Positions 11,666 through 21,999 of a stretch of 64,000 bases of DNA are shown piece after piece (position 1 is the stretch's first letter; each line of letters opens with the position of its first letter). The stretch comes from Micropterix aruncella (lineage: Eukaryota; Arthropoda; Insecta; Lepidoptera; Micropterigidae): NCBI GenBank assembly GCA_944548615.1, contig OX155961.1, forward strand, positions 17,143,629-17,207,628. The letters run 5' to 3'. Below the pieces are notes generated by a model that did not search any database, was not told where the DNA came from, and saw nothing but the letters and a program-made list of their open reading frames with translations. Both the position numbers and the translations under genes were made by a program.

Positions 11666-13189
11666 ATGATGGATCAACTTATTATCTCCAATTCTAGCAG
11701 TATCAGAGTGAAAATAGAAGAAAAAATCGCCATCAAAACAGAGAAAATTGAATACGATAGCGCAGATGAAGATATTCCACTGGCGGATTTGAATTCAGAT
11801 TCCGACATGAAAGGAAGTGTTGTTGACATTCACGAGAAAGAAACGAATATTATAAAATCAGAGCCAAATAGCGGTACAAGTGGAAGCGGCGAGCGATTTT
11901 TACTCATAAAAAGTGAAAATGTCGTAATTAAAACGGCGGAAATCGATTCTGACGATGCAAATTTCCAAGCAGATGACAGAGGGAATATAGTAGCATTTTA
12001 CGAAGGAGAGACTTCATTCATTAAACAGCAACCAAATAGTAATCCAAGCGGCAAGCGGGCGAGGAATTTACACAGAGAACGGCCTGAGAAAAAAAAAAGT
12101 TTTTTTTCGTGTTCAGAATGTTTGAAGGCGTTTTCTTACAAACATCATTTAAGCAGACATATTAGTAGTGTTCACACGAACTTGAAGAAATTTGTTTGTC
12201 AGCAATGTGCTAATGCCTTTTCTCGACAGTCAGATCTAAAGAAGCATGTAGACGCCGTACATCTGAAGTTGAAGAAATATATTTGCCGGGAGTGCAGTCA
12301 CGCCTGTTCACAACAAGCACATCTAAAGAAGCACGTAGACATCGTACATAAAAAATTGAAGAATTATATTTGTCAGAAATGCAGTCATGCCTTTTCAACA
12401 CAAGGTCGTCTACAGAAGCATGTAGACGCCGTACATCTAAAATTGGAGAAATACTTTTGTCAGGAATGCAGTAATGCCTTTCCAAGACAAGGTCTTCTGC
12501 AGGAGCATGTAGATGCTGCACACCCAAAATTGAAGAAATTTATTTGTCAGGAATGCAGTCACGCCTTTTCACATCAAGAAGGTCTAAAGAAGCATGTAGA
12601 CGTCGTACATCCGAAATCGAGGCAATATGTGTGTCAGGACTGCTGTCATGCATTTTTGCGAAAATCACAACTGAAGAACCATATAGAGGCCGTGCATTTA
12701 AAATTGAAGAAGTATGTTTGCCAGGAATGCAGTCGTGCCTTTTCAGGACAACAGTCACTAAAGGTACATGTCGACGCCATACATCTAAAATTGAAGAAGT
12801 TTATTTGCCAGGAATGCGGTCACGCCTTTTCACAACGAGGAGCTCTAAATATGCATATAGACAACGTACATTTAAAATTGAAGAAATATGTTTGTCAGGA
12901 ATGCAGTCACGCCTTTTCACAACAAGCCGGTCTAAAGAATCATGTAGACGTCGTTCATCTAAAATTAAAGAAACATGCCTGCCAGGAATGCATTCACGCA
13001 TTTTCGCAACTATCAGATCTACGGAAGCACGTAGACGCCGTACATCTAAAGTTGAAGAAATTCTCTTGTGGGGAATGCGTCCGTTCATTTGCACGTAAAG
13101 AAAATCTAAAGGCACATATTGAAACAGTTCATATCAACTTGTTATCAGTCATGCCTTTTCAGAACAAGGAACTTGGGGAAAATTGTTAA
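11666..13189 (+). CDS. C2H2 zinc-finger protein, 12 tandem fingers, 507 aa
   Basis: A probable sequence-specific DNA-binding nuclear protein encoded in one uninterrupted exon from ATGATGG at 11666. Residues 1-148 are acidic and disordered and hold several psi-K-x-E SUMO-type motifs (VKIE, IKTE, IKSE twice). A basic stretch (KRARNLHRERPEKKK) precedes the fingers and could act as a nuclear localisation signal. Twelve C-x2-C-x12-H-x4-H fingers occupy residues 149-489 (12110-13132) at an exact 29-residue period. Linkers are of the type LKLKKY/F, not TGEKP. No ZAD, BTB or KRAB domain is seen. Finger frameworks are nearly identical, while helix positions -1, 2, 3 and 6 vary. The last 18 residues run into a damaged finger that lacks its Cys pair, so the original protein was probably longer. 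An expressed gene is likely but not proven. Confidence 0.8.
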   Translation: MMDQLIISNSSSIRVKIEEKIAIKTEKIEYDSADEDIPLADLNSDSDMKGSVVDIHEKETNIIKSEPNSGTSGSGERFLLIKSENVVIKTAEIDSDDANFQADDRGNIVAFYEGETSFIKQQPNSNPSGKRARNLHRERPEKKKSFFSCSECLKAFSYKHHLSRHISSVHTNLKKFVCQQCANAFSRQSDLKKHVDAVHLKLKKYICRECSHACSQQAHLKKHVDIVHKKLKNYICQKCSHAFSTQGRLQKHVDAVHLKLEKYFCQECSNAFPRQGLLQEHVDAAHPKLKKFICQECSHAFSHQEGLKKHVDVVHPKSRQYVCQDCCHAFLRKSQLKNHIEAVHLKLKKYVCQECSRAFSGQQSLKVHVDAIHLKLKKFICQECGHAFSQRGALNMHIDNVHLKLKKYVCQECSHAFSQQAGLKNHVDVVHLKLKKHACQECIHAFSQLSDLRKHVDAVHLKLKKFSCGECVRSFARKENLKAHIETVHINLLSVMPFQNKELGENC

Positions 13190-13235
13190 AATTGGAGAAA
13201 TTATTTGTTAGGAATTCAGTCAGGCCTTCACAGCA
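13133..13235 (+). pseudogene. Decayed fingers 13-14 of the array
   Basis: After finger 12 the sequence still resembles finger units. CAGTCATGCCTTTTCAGAAC matches the F-x5-L part of a unit, but about 20 bases holding the Cys-x2-Cys are missing. A further unit (GGAATTCAGTCAGGCCTTCA) follows out of frame. The deletion ends the reading frame at 13189. The second unit is then interrupted by the insertion at 13236. Confidence 0.75.
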
Positions 13236-13928
13236 GTAAGGTGGTGTCGACTACAGCAGGCGAACCCATCACCCCAGGCTGGTATAACGATATGTGATCG
13301 TTCTTTCAGAAGTGGGATGAACGTAGAAGACTCAGAGACAAGACAATCTACTATCTAGCTCCGCCAACAAGCCCGTCAGTGGCCAACGCCTTATGGCAAG
13401 GCACCGGAAAAGGTACATAGCGGGCAGCCTTGCCCCCTGACTACCAGTTTGGAAGGATATCTCCGTCTGGAATTAACCTTCAGGATACCTCCTACATCCT
13501 GACTGGTTACAGGATCGAGGTCGCTTGCGCAAACCTCTCCCTTATGAAGCGGTGATACGGTGTCAACCTAATCTGTCGCGGACCACGGCATCTTTTGCCC
13601 GGCTTATTCACCCGGGATCGGGTGGCCGAATGGTTTTTTCAAGAGCAGTTTTCAATAACCACCCCCGCTCTATAGGAAACATTACTGTTTCCAGACTCCC
13701 CCGGCTGTTAGTCGGAGTGCACGATCGATTGGCTGACGCCGCACGGTGCGTAAACAGCCCAGGGGCGCCCGAAGGTTAACTCCTAGGGGAGACTGGCCCG
13801 CAGGCCAGCGTCCTACCCTGGCTCTCCCTTCTGCGTGGAGGCCGCCGGATGGGTATTGACCCGTGAGTGTGACTGGCCCTAAGCGAATGAATCTTCGTGG
13901 CCAGCTTCAACAGGGCCCATTACCACTG
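13236..13928 (+). mobile_element. High-copy element X, copy a, with target duplication
   Basis: The reference copy of an unnamed repeat seen nine times in this window. Landmarks in order: GTGTCGACTACAGCAGGCGA, GGTATAACGATATGTGATCG, CCAACGCCTTATGGCAAGGC, CTGACTACCAGTTTGGAAGG, GAGGTCGCTTGCGCAAACC, CACCCCCGCTCTATAGGAAA, GGCTGACGCCGCACGGTGCG. It splits a zinc-finger unit. AGGCCTTCACAGCA (13222-13235) precedes it and AGGCCTTCACAACA (13929-13942) follows, a 14-bp duplication with one mismatch. This fits target-primed retroposition. No reverse transcriptase, poly-A tail or clear tRNA-type promoter was found, so its class is open. Confidence 0.75.
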
Positions 13929-13995
13929 AGGCCTTCACAACAAGCAGATCTAAAAAACATGTAGACGCCGTACATCTAAAAAATAAGAAATAGGA
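13929..13995 (+). pseudogene. Zinc-finger remnant beyond element X
   Basis: GCCTTCACAACAAGCAGATC followed by AAGTAGACGCCGTACATC-like sequence matches the helix and second His part of units in the array (compare 12220-12255). It continues into a KLKK-like linker and a TAG. It is the second half of the finger cut by element X, showing that the array once extended at least this far. Confidence 0.8.
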
Positions 13996-14004
13996 TTAGA
14001 ACTT

Positions 14005-14340
14005 ACGGCGCGGTTTTTAACCGCACCCGTCCCGGTTGCGGGCCAACTGCTTTGTTTCAAAACTCACGACACCGCAGGTTTGCGCGGTCACGTAGCTGCC
14101 CGAGCAGCCGCGTCCGCCACGAGCGATGCCACGACGTAAATCGCGTCGTGAGAATTGCGACTCAATTTTAAATACAAATCTGCATTCTACGGAGGTTTCG
14201 AGCCCGCAACCCTGACCGCGACTCGTGCGGTTCCACTAGTAGATCGCAGTTGCTGCGGCTGCCGCGATTTATCCGAGCCCGCCGCGGGAGTAAATCGAGT
14301 CGTGAAAATTGCGACTCAATTCGACATCTAAAAATTGGGA
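14005..14340. repeat. GC-rich repeat with a duplicated block
   Basis: A block TAAATCGNGTCGTGANAATT followed by GCGACTCAATT occurs at about 14137 and 14291. On the minus strand GGTTGCGGGCTCGAAACCTC resembles a pol III B box, so a tRNA-derived SINE is possible. No matching A box was established. Confidence 0.4.
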
Positions 14341-14508
14341 TTTGTAAAATAAACCAAAGAGTTTGAAATGTTGTAATTACTTTAAATTAATAAAGTACAT
14401 TTTTAGAAGCATTATAAAATGTTTGTTTTCCACTTGCCGCAAACACTTTACAAACGCTGGGTTCACGATTCTTCGCATTTTTCGCAAATTCGGTTGATTA
14501 CGTAATCT

Positions 14509-14600
14509 TGGGGGGGGGGGGAGGGGTCAGGCCGCTGATTACGTCTGTTGACATGGGGGAGAGGGGGGGGGGGGGTCTAAAATCCCAAAAACGTGATTAC
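14509..14600. repeat. Poly-G tracts between GATTACGTAATC-type blocks
   Basis: Two long G runs (about 14511-14523 and 14562-14575) are separated by TCAGGCCGCTGATTACG and flanked by GATTACGTAATC and GTGATTACGTAAT. Such G runs are prone to sequencing error and can form G-quadruplexes. Confidence 0.7.
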
Positions 14601-15483
14601 GTAATATGAGGATGGCCCCTGATTTGTATGGACTGGTAAGCAGTACCGGGCTACTAATAGCAGGCCACTGACCCAACCAGAAAGTGGGTAGTTACAAAAT
14701 ATCTTATAGATCCAGGTGATAACAAGCGCTGGAAACAAGCCCCCACTCCGTTTACTGCTACTACTACTATTATTTTTATTAACGCTCGCATTTCTTGAGA
14801 TATACAGTTTGAAAGATCACTCGCAGTGTGCGCCGTTAGTTGTAAATGTTACATTCATGTATTTTGTACATTTGGTTTCTAATTTGTTTTATTCAATAAA
14901 AAAATAAAATAAATGTCTCCTTGACGACATAGACTCGTCTCGAATATCGTCTGTCCAACTGATCGACTGATCGACGAAGGGACATCACGTCTTTGGCTAC
15001 CTGCCAGGAAAGTTTTGGGATGACACAACCAATTGGTTTAATTAAAAGGGGATACATGGCATACAACTTTCCTTTTTGGATTAAAACCGTTAAACCTTAA
15101 TACTAACTTTGTTTGCATCGAAAACGGACCAAATCAGTACTTTAAATTAAAGACAGAATTCCGGCGACTAAAGACGAAAACGATCATGCGATCATTACAA
15201 CTAAATAAGGTGGCGAAAAATTTTTTTGGACCAATGGCTGAAAACTACTTTTTTGGTTTTTCCATTAATTTTGTGAGACTTTTAATATCTTAGGTGCCTA
15301 CTAATGAAGGACATATTGTTAAGCTTAGAAAAAGAATGAATCTGTGTACTTATTTATTTCATAATTTTCTTTCTTTTCATCATTCAGTCCAAAAAAAGGA
15401 CTTAAATTTTTTTCATAAGTGCAGCAGCCGTTTTATCGTGAAACTCGGCCAATCATAATTCAAAAATTCAATTCAAAATTTCA
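14601..15483. other. Intergenic, nothing recognised
   Basis: A leucine-rich open frame near 14716 starts with GTG and overlaps a (CTA)n-like run, so it is not credible. AATAAA signals occur near 14895-14910, but no gene was found that would use them. Confidence 0.4.
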
Positions 15484-15730
15484 TATCTGTGCTGTCGACC
15501 GTTTAGGAGTTCCCTCGTTGGAAGCCAACCCTGGGTCCTATCTTAGTGATACTTAGAACGGACTGTCGTAATTGAATTCATATATAAAATTTCGTGTCTG
15601 TGCTGTTGACCGTTGTGGAGTCCCCTCGACGAGAGCTAACCCTAGGTGAATAATCAGGTCGTGCTTACCATAAAAAATGCATTGTCATCGGAACTGAACA
15701 ACATGTAAATTTTCAACTTCATATGATAAT
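15484..15730 (-). repeat. Minisatellite-bearing repeat, inverted copy
   Basis: On the minus strand it carries the landmarks of the copy at 1436-1925: GCATTTTTTATGGTAAGCAC, then two units with GGGTTGGCTTCCAACGAGGG and GGTCGACAGCACAG. It has fewer units than the other two copies. Confidence 0.7.
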
Positions 15731-15994
15731 ATTTCGAGAGTTCCCTTAATTTGTCATGGATTCCATCATCAGAACAGGATTTTGATAAAAATGGGACCAA
15801 TCTGGAAATATATCCTTTCAAATAAAAAAAGAATTTTCCAAATCGGTTCATAAACGACGGAGTTCTGAGGTAATAAACATTTAAAAAATTAAACCGAATT
15901 GATTACCTCCTTCTTTTTTTGAAGTCGGTTTAAAAGGGTCCCGAAGTCTTAATGGAAAATATGCCAGCTTATATTCGTCCACTATATATATACT

Positions 15995-16570
15995 ATACAT
16001 TGAATCTATATATATTAAATAAAGTCGGGTTTGTTCGAACACTTATAACTTGAAAACGGCGGAGCGATTTTCATGGTTTTTGATTTGTTATATTTGTATC
16101 CGTCCCGAAAAGCAAAACAACTATTAAAAACATTGGAAAATTGACGAAAAAATAAAATAAAAGAAAAAATATTTTCCCATACAAAATGTAAATCTGTGTT
16201 TTTCTCATAGTTGTACGTGGCATGTTCACGTGTCGGCAAATCATCCGCTTTATTTGTTCTTGTGCCTGATAAAAAAAAAACAAAAAATGTCGTAATCACA
16301 AGGTGCTTCAATGAAGAGAATTAAACCGAGTGCATCCCATGCTGCACAATATGTAAATAGTTTAATTCAATCATGTCTTGCTGACACGCGATTGATATAC
16401 TTATTTTTTTAAACTTTTATATTTCTTTTTGTGTTATTATCTTAATAAAGTAGTGAACTTAATATTTATTTTGTATTCATTGTATTACTTTCATAAAATC
16501 ATAAATTAAGTTCAGCTAATCTGTAACGCGATATTCATTGACTGTACGAAGTTCGCCGGGTCAGATAGTG
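15995..16570. mobile_element. Dispersed repeat with a Helitron-like 3' end
   Basis: It starts around AAAGTCGGGTTTG and carries TAACTTGAAAACGGCGGAGC. It ends near TACGAAGTTCGCCGGGTCAGATAGT, close in form to lepidopteran Helitron-type tails (short hairpin, then CCGGGTCAGCTAGT). The 5' limit is a guess. Confidence 0.35.
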
Positions 16571-16744
16571 TAAAATATATTTAACATTTTAGAAGTATAT
16601 TAATATATTTACAATACAGAAGTGACGTGTAACTAAGCCGGTGCAGCCGGTGCGACGCACTGAGACCAGACCTGTAGCTAAATCATCGTATTAATGTAGG
16701 AACAAATGTTTCTATGTGATCCCGCGTACCCCGTTAAATTTCTG

Positions 16745-17207
16745 GGGTAAAAACGTTGTTTTTTCTAATAAAGCAAAAAAAAGGAATTATTGCAGTATAG
16801 GAACCTTCCTCAGAAATCGAAAAAATAAAGAAATGCTACTAGATTCGATCATTGTAATGCTAAATGTGAAAGAAAAAAGCTTCGGACGCGTAAAATTTTG
16901 AGACCAAATTTACATACAAGAAAAAAGTTTTTACTCAGTTTTTAATGTTGTTTTTAAAAAAAACTAATTTAACCTACCGTCAAATAGGTATTTATGTATT
17001 ATTTAAAATAAAAAAAACTTAACCTACCGAAATGTATGGGTTTGTCGCTTTTTTGAATGCCTATATCTCGCTTATTTATTTAGACCGAATAAATATTATT
17101 GCAGATTCGGAATCAGCGTGGTGAATATAGTCTGGTGACGTTAAAAAATCAACAATCTAGAAGAGGTTCCTATACTGCAATAATACCAAAAAAAACAACA
17201 TCCACCG
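16745..17207. mobile_element. MITE with ~35-bp terminal inverted repeats
   Basis: The left arm contains GTTGTTTTTTCT then GGAATTATTGCAGTATAGGA. The right arm read on the minus strand is GTTGTTTTTTTTGG then TATTATTGCAGTATAGGAAC. The element abuts the GC-rich segment that follows. No coding capacity is seen. Confidence 0.6.
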
Positions 17208-17460
17208 TGCCCCGTCTTCGAGACGTGATTTCATTTTCGTGTTTCGCTGCTCGTTTGGTTTGCTGGTTTGCGGGTCGAAGGTCGCGGTTGTCGCGATCCT
17301 CGCTCGTTTGTCGCCTGTCCGCCTGTCCGACTGATCGACGCCGCGAAATGAAAAGTGATTTTAATACGGCCATCTGGCGCCCGTTTCTGTGTCGACTGCA
17401 CCAAATATGGCAGAAAACAGCCGACCAAGGTCTGGCCAGCGAACGTCCTCTGAGTGTGAG
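17208..17460 (+). promoter_or_regulatory. Candidate CpG-rich promoter / first exon
   Basis: A sharp local rise in CpG and G+C, unlike the flanks, suggests a promoter or first exon. An ATG at 17407 in good context (CCAAATATGGC) opens MAENSRPRSGQRTSSE, followed directly by a possible donor (A|GTGTGAG at about 17454). No downstream exon was recognised within reach and I do not know the product. It could equally be part of a GC-rich mobile element. Confidence 0.3.
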
Positions 17461-17819
17461 ACTATATACTACTTAAGTAATATACTATACCCACCACGCG
17501 TGACGAGCTGTGACCAGGCGATGAGGCGAATTGAGAGAAAGGATGAAACTACCTATCATTTCAGCTTGAAAATAATAGTAATAATGTGTTCATTTAACAA
17601 GTAAATATATTAAAAGGAATAAAAATACGACTGCCATTACAAAAAGTGAACTACTGTACAGTATGTCCAGAAAGAGTAGACCGTACGTTTTGGAAAAAAA
17701 TATTTATATTGCAACACATAGTCCATGAGGCAGCGACAATAAATAGAGAGTTTTATAAAATCGGATACTTTCAGATTAGACAGTATTTTGGCATTAGACG
17801 GTTGTCATACCTACTTTAA

Positions 17820-17982
17820 TCTGGCATCAGTTCAGTCCGTGACGTTGGTCAGACTGACGGGAAACTGATCGTATATTGCGTTGACTGATATACTGAACTG
17901 ATGGATTTTCAAACATTTTGATAATTTATATTAGTCCATAAGTCCGTTCATTATCAAGGTCGCGAATTGAACTGATGCCATA
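17820..17982. mobile_element. Short MITE with TGGCATCAGTTCA ends
   Basis: TGGCATCAGTTCAG on the left and TGAACTGATGCCA on the right form 13-bp inverted repeats about 160 bp apart. Internal ACTGA-rich blocks (GACTGACGGGAAACTGATC, TACTGAACTGATGG) echo the ends. Confidence 0.55.
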
Positions 17983-17984
17983 TT

Positions 17985-18430
17985 GAACGTGTAACACGCG
18001 TCAAAGATGCTGGGATAGAGTCAGCTGGCCAGACTCCAGGATACTGGCGCTGGCGTACTAGGAAAGGAGTAATTTTAATTAGTACCGTACCGGCGTATTT
18101 GCATGATACTAGTATATTTAAAGCAAATTTAAACAAAACAAATTTACTACCCTATGAATAGTTTACAATGCTTGCATTACAAATGAATATAAAAATAACA
18201 TGAACACGTTGATAGTGAAAAAATGTAATAAGGCTAATAATAATATAAGGGTAAGAAAAGTAATAAAAAGGTGATTTGTTAATAAGGTAAGTTCGAGAAA
18301 GGGATATATAAAGCAAATAGAAGTATTAATAATTATAATATATAATATGATATAATATAATAGTATGGTATAATATAATAGTTATATAATACAGTACACT
18401 AGGATGGTAGTTAGTGAAATCTTAAGAAGT
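17985..18430. other. AT-rich sequence, nothing recognised
   Basis: Contains TATA/ATAT-type simple sequence (about 18330-18395). It may be the 3' untranslated tail of the LINE fragment that follows on the minus strand. Confidence 0.4.
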
Positions 18431-19500
18431 TGGAGATAGGCTAGGTATGATCGAATCTTTAATTAAATTACTGGAATCATAAAATACATCTAATTCTTTA
18501 CATGATTTATCAAAAATGCGACACATTCTGGCAAGAGGTCTATTCGACGCTATGTTGCTGTTGTAAGCGACAACAGAAAATGGATGAGAGCTCCTCGTTA
18601 GTCGCGGTGGCCAACGAAATTTAACTTTTTCTAAACTAGCTGGGCTAATAGGGTAATAGTCCTACGTGTTTTTAAGTCTATTACGTTGGAGTGAGAAAGC
18701 CCTTCCTGAGGCCATATTTGTTCGACAGCATGCGAATGAATTTCTTTTGGACTCGCTCATATGACTGTGAACACTGTAAAGGGGATTCCAAATCGCTGAC
18801 CCATACTCCAGAACCGATCTAATCAATGATGTATAGACCGGATAGTAGGGATTTCTGATGTCGAAATGGCCTTATTGTCCTGAAGACAAAACCAAGAAAT
18901 TTACTTGCTTTTTTGGCAATCCTATTGAAGTGGTGATGAAATGAATACTTTTAATCGAAGATAACTCTTAGGTTTCTGATGTGGTCGACTCTATTGAGTG
19001 TAATGCTATTGACAGAGTAGTTATGTTTTAAAATATTTCGGTTTCGGCTAAATTTTATAAAATGGCATTTCTCGACATTGAGCTGGAGCGCGTTCAATGT
19101 TTTCTGGTCATTTTGAATTTTGTCGCTGTCCAAAAGATAGGAGATTCGACTAAAAATGTTGATGTCATCCGCATAACTCAAATGTGGGCGTTGTAATTCA
19201 GCGCAAAGATCATTTATATAAAAGAGAAAAAGCAATGGTCCCAAATTTGAACCTTGCGGTTCGGTACACCAGAAGTTTACCGTACCGCAAGAAAGAAGAT
19301 TTAAAACCATTTACAGTGACGACTTGGGATCGATTAGCCATATATGATTATAGCTATGTTAGTAAATTGCCATGTATTCCGAAAGTCTCAAGTTTTGCTA
19401 CTAGTATTTTGTGATTTACTTTGTCGTACGCTTTACCAAAATCTGTATACACAGCATCAACTTGAGTACAACTGTGAAATGATGAGCAGATATAGTCGTT
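18431..19500 (-). pseudogene. Jockey-like LINE reverse-transcriptase fragment
   Basis: Read on the minus strand from about 19480, the sequence contains reverse-transcriptase blocks in order. VDAVYTDFGKAYDKVNHKIL comes first (motif A region), then a segment like ANRSQVVTVNGF, then QGSNLGPLLFLFYINDL (motif B) and SYADDINIF (motif C, YADD). LNVEKCHFIKFSRNR and a C-terminal tail of the ERVQKKFIRMLSNKYG type follow. Frameshifts and stops break it into several frames, so it is dead. The motif order and NLGPLLFLFYINDL wording are typical of jockey-type elements. The 5' part is absent. Confidence 0.75.
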
Positions 19501-19504
19501 TATA

Positions 19505-20296
19505 GTACCTACTTACCCCAATTGTACACTGTTGGCCAATCCTAGTGAGGCAGCTGCGTGATTCGCCGAGTTGTAAAAGTTCAACCCGAAGAGCACACTA
19601 TCGCAAAACGCCCAATCGATCCCAGCGTCTCCCGATTTTTGATTCTCATCTGTTTATTTAGGTCTTTTTATACTTTTCCTTCAAAAGAACTCCCCTCCAC
19701 CGTTTCCTTAAAAATCCAGATCATCAACAACCTATAAACATTCTCATTTCCCATTCTTCATACCGTCAATATTTTTATTTCCTCGTTACATACGTCACTG
19801 TCATATTTTTTTTCTAATGATCCGTTCCCCTTTTTTGGCTCAATGGCAGCCGCCTGTCGTTTGTTCGGTAATTTTTCAGTCCACTACTTAGTATTTTCGG
19901 GGATTCATCAGCTCAATTATTTACGTTAAAATAAACGTCACCTTTCTTTGATGTTATGATCCAGCCATAATCTCAAGCCTGACCGCCAATAAATTTTCCG
20001 AGTTCCGACGTTCATAATATAAATATTTTTCATGGAAAATTCAAACAAAATTCACGGCATGATATCATATTTTTCTGGTTACTTATTAAATTCGCAAAAC
20101 GAATGTAATTAGGCCGTATTCCAATCCCTTACTATAAACACATTCGATTAAATGATATGTAGAATTACGTCTTAATCACTAATTATTAAATATGTACAAA
20201 AAAAAAACACAATAAAATTACAAAATCAAGTTAAATGTTGAGTTCAAATAGAAAGTTGTTGAGAAAGGTGAGGAATTAGAAGTGATTGAGATGAAG
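19505..20296. other. Intergenic, nothing recognised
   Basis: AT-rich DNA with pyrimidine-rich stretches. No element ends or open frames of note. Confidence 0.4.
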
Positions 20297-20390
20297 GATT
20301 TGGACGATGATTTATGAATATATAGATATATAGATACCTATATAATATGGGATACCTATATAATAGATACCTATATATACTTATTTTTTT
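20297..20390. repeat. TATAGATA-type simple repeat
   Basis: GGACGATGATTTATGAATAT followed by repeats of ATAGATATATAGATACCTAT. A related block (GGACGATGGTTTATGGATAT) lies at 21150-21290, so the LINE fragment between them may have split one array. Confidence 0.55.
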
Positions 20391-20564
20391 AAAATTTTCT
20401 TAAGGATAACTTACAGCCAATAATTTTGTAGTGAACAATAATAGGAAGCTTAGAGCCATTTACAAGTTACCACTGATAATGACAATAATAATAACGTGAA
20501 TTTAGAACTGATATTAAGTATAAAGAAGATATTAAACAAGAAGATACTAAATTGTACATTTTAT

Positions 20565-21145
20565 TTATTTATTTATTTAAGAATTAATTACTATAAAACA
20601 TTGATTAGCTTACAAAAATAACAGGAACCGAATGGCAAAACCTTAACCTTTTGCTTATTTGTTTCTGTCACCCAACTGGGACTAGCCCGTTCTAGGGTGG
20701 ACATTAGAAAACATGTTGACATAAACGAGACTGTAATAAAAGAAGGAAATGCTAAGCCTGGTCATCACAAAATCGCCCTACAACCTGCTTCCTTATAGTA
20801 TCTATATTCGTGAAAAAGGGGTCAATATCAATGTCAGCATTCAGGGTGTTGAAAGTTTCGCATACCCTTATAAAATAGGAATTACGCCTGTATTTGGTTT
20901 TAAAGCCAGGTACATGAAGGGGTGCCCTATTTCTAAGTGACCGGCTAGGAGTGCGGAGACATATTTTAGATAATAGTTTAGGACAATCAATCGAGCCATT
21001 TAAAATTCGTAGTAAAAGTGAGATGTCAGCTATGTTTCTTCGCAAAGCCAATGGCAGCAAATGATGGCGGATACAACGAGAATAGTAGTCTGGATCACAT
21101 ATACGACATTTATATTCTATGTAGTGCAGAAATTTATATGTGATG
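20565..21145 (-). pseudogene. LINE reverse-transcriptase C-terminal fragment
   Basis: The minus-strand frame at 20752-21060 reads LRRNIADISLLLRILNGSID, then CPKLLSKICLRTPSRSLRN and a VPGFKTKYRRNS tail. The pattern RRxxDxxxLxKxLNGxIDxPxLL is the usual C-terminal region of jockey/R1-group LINE proteins. The sequence just upstream on that strand (YKCRICDPDYYSR-like) continues the match. The 3' tail ends in a TTTA repeat near 20565-20580. Upstream domains are missing. Confidence 0.6.
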
Positions 21146-21149
21146 TTTA

Positions 21150-21290
21150 ATGGACGATGGTTTATGGATATATAGATATATAAAATAGATGCTATAGTTA
21201 ATGGACGATAGTTTATGGATTATATAGATATAATATAGATACGATGGTTTATGGATATGTAGATATGTTATATAGATACGTATGGACATA
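21150..21290. repeat. TATAGATA-type simple repeat, second part
   Basis: Several imperfect copies of GGACGATRGTTTATGGATAT and ATAGATATATA, matching 20297-20390. Confidence 0.6.
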
Positions 21291-21644
21291 TAAATACATA
21301 TTCGAAAGTCAATTTAGTTTTCTAAAATCTTAACAGATTGTTTAATAATATATACGTTTTTAAATTAAAGAGAAAAATCCGGTGACAAAAGACTAAACCT
21401 ATCATGCGATCAATAAAACTTGGTACCTACTGAGAACACATTTTGGACAAATAGATGAAAAGTCCTTGCCTGGTTTTTTCAATAACTTATTAATACCTTA
21501 AGTATCTACTAATAATAAGTATATGTTTAAGTTGACAAACGAAATAGATTTTTATATTTATTCATATTAGTTTCTTTCCAGTTCTCGCTTGTACTGCAAC
21601 ATTTACTTCATTAGACTAAATTATTTTCATGAAATCAGAGACTA

Positions 21645-21770
21645 TCGCGGTCGTTTGACATTATAAATAGGATAAAAAATGAATTTACCGTGTGAACTTT
21701 GTAGCACCCGACGTGTCGTCGGTGCTACAAATTTACGCGTAAATTCGTTTTTATTTTATTTATAAATTAT
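21645..21770. mobile_element. Hairpin MITE family, copy 1
   Basis: Shares with 35805-35955 and 41165-41350 the left block CGCGGTCGTTTGACATTATA plus AATAGGAT and the right block GGTGCTACAAATTTNACGCG followed by TAAATTCGTTT. The ends (AAATAGGATAAAAAATGAATT and the right-hand AAATTCGTTTTTATTT) are inverted relative to each other. This copy lacks the long central palindrome of copy 3. Confidence 0.65.
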
Positions 21771-21905
21771 TTTTGTCACACACAGAAGACACTTTTTTCG
21801 TATTCTCAAAATGGAGCTATTGCATAGCATTTTTAACAACTTAGGTATGCAATTATATTTACTTATTTATTTTATTTATTTTATATTTTCTGATATCAGA
21901 TAACT

Positions 21906-21999
21906 GCGCTCTATCGGAAAACGTTGAAATTATTCCGAATCATTTGCTTCCGCAGCCGCAAATGATTCGGAATAATTTAAACGTCTTCCGATAGAGCGC
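21906..21999. repeat. 94-bp near-perfect hairpin
   Basis: Two 42-nt arms (21906-21947 and 21958-21999) pair with only two mismatches around a 10-nt loop. Arm landmarks are GCGCTCTATCGGAA at the base and CCGAATCATTTGC at the loop. It may be a small palindromic mobile element or a small-RNA precursor. Confidence 0.85.

Noticed and set aside
12210..13115. Additional open frames on both strands across the zinc-finger region (12210-12527, 12540-12758, 12544-13098, 12801-13115)
   Set aside because: Shadows of the 87-bp finger repeat, which keeps other frames open; none has independent motifs.
14716..14907. Leucine-rich 63-codon frame resembling a signal peptide
   Set aside because: Starts with GTG, depends on a CTA-type run, and has no homologue that I recognise.
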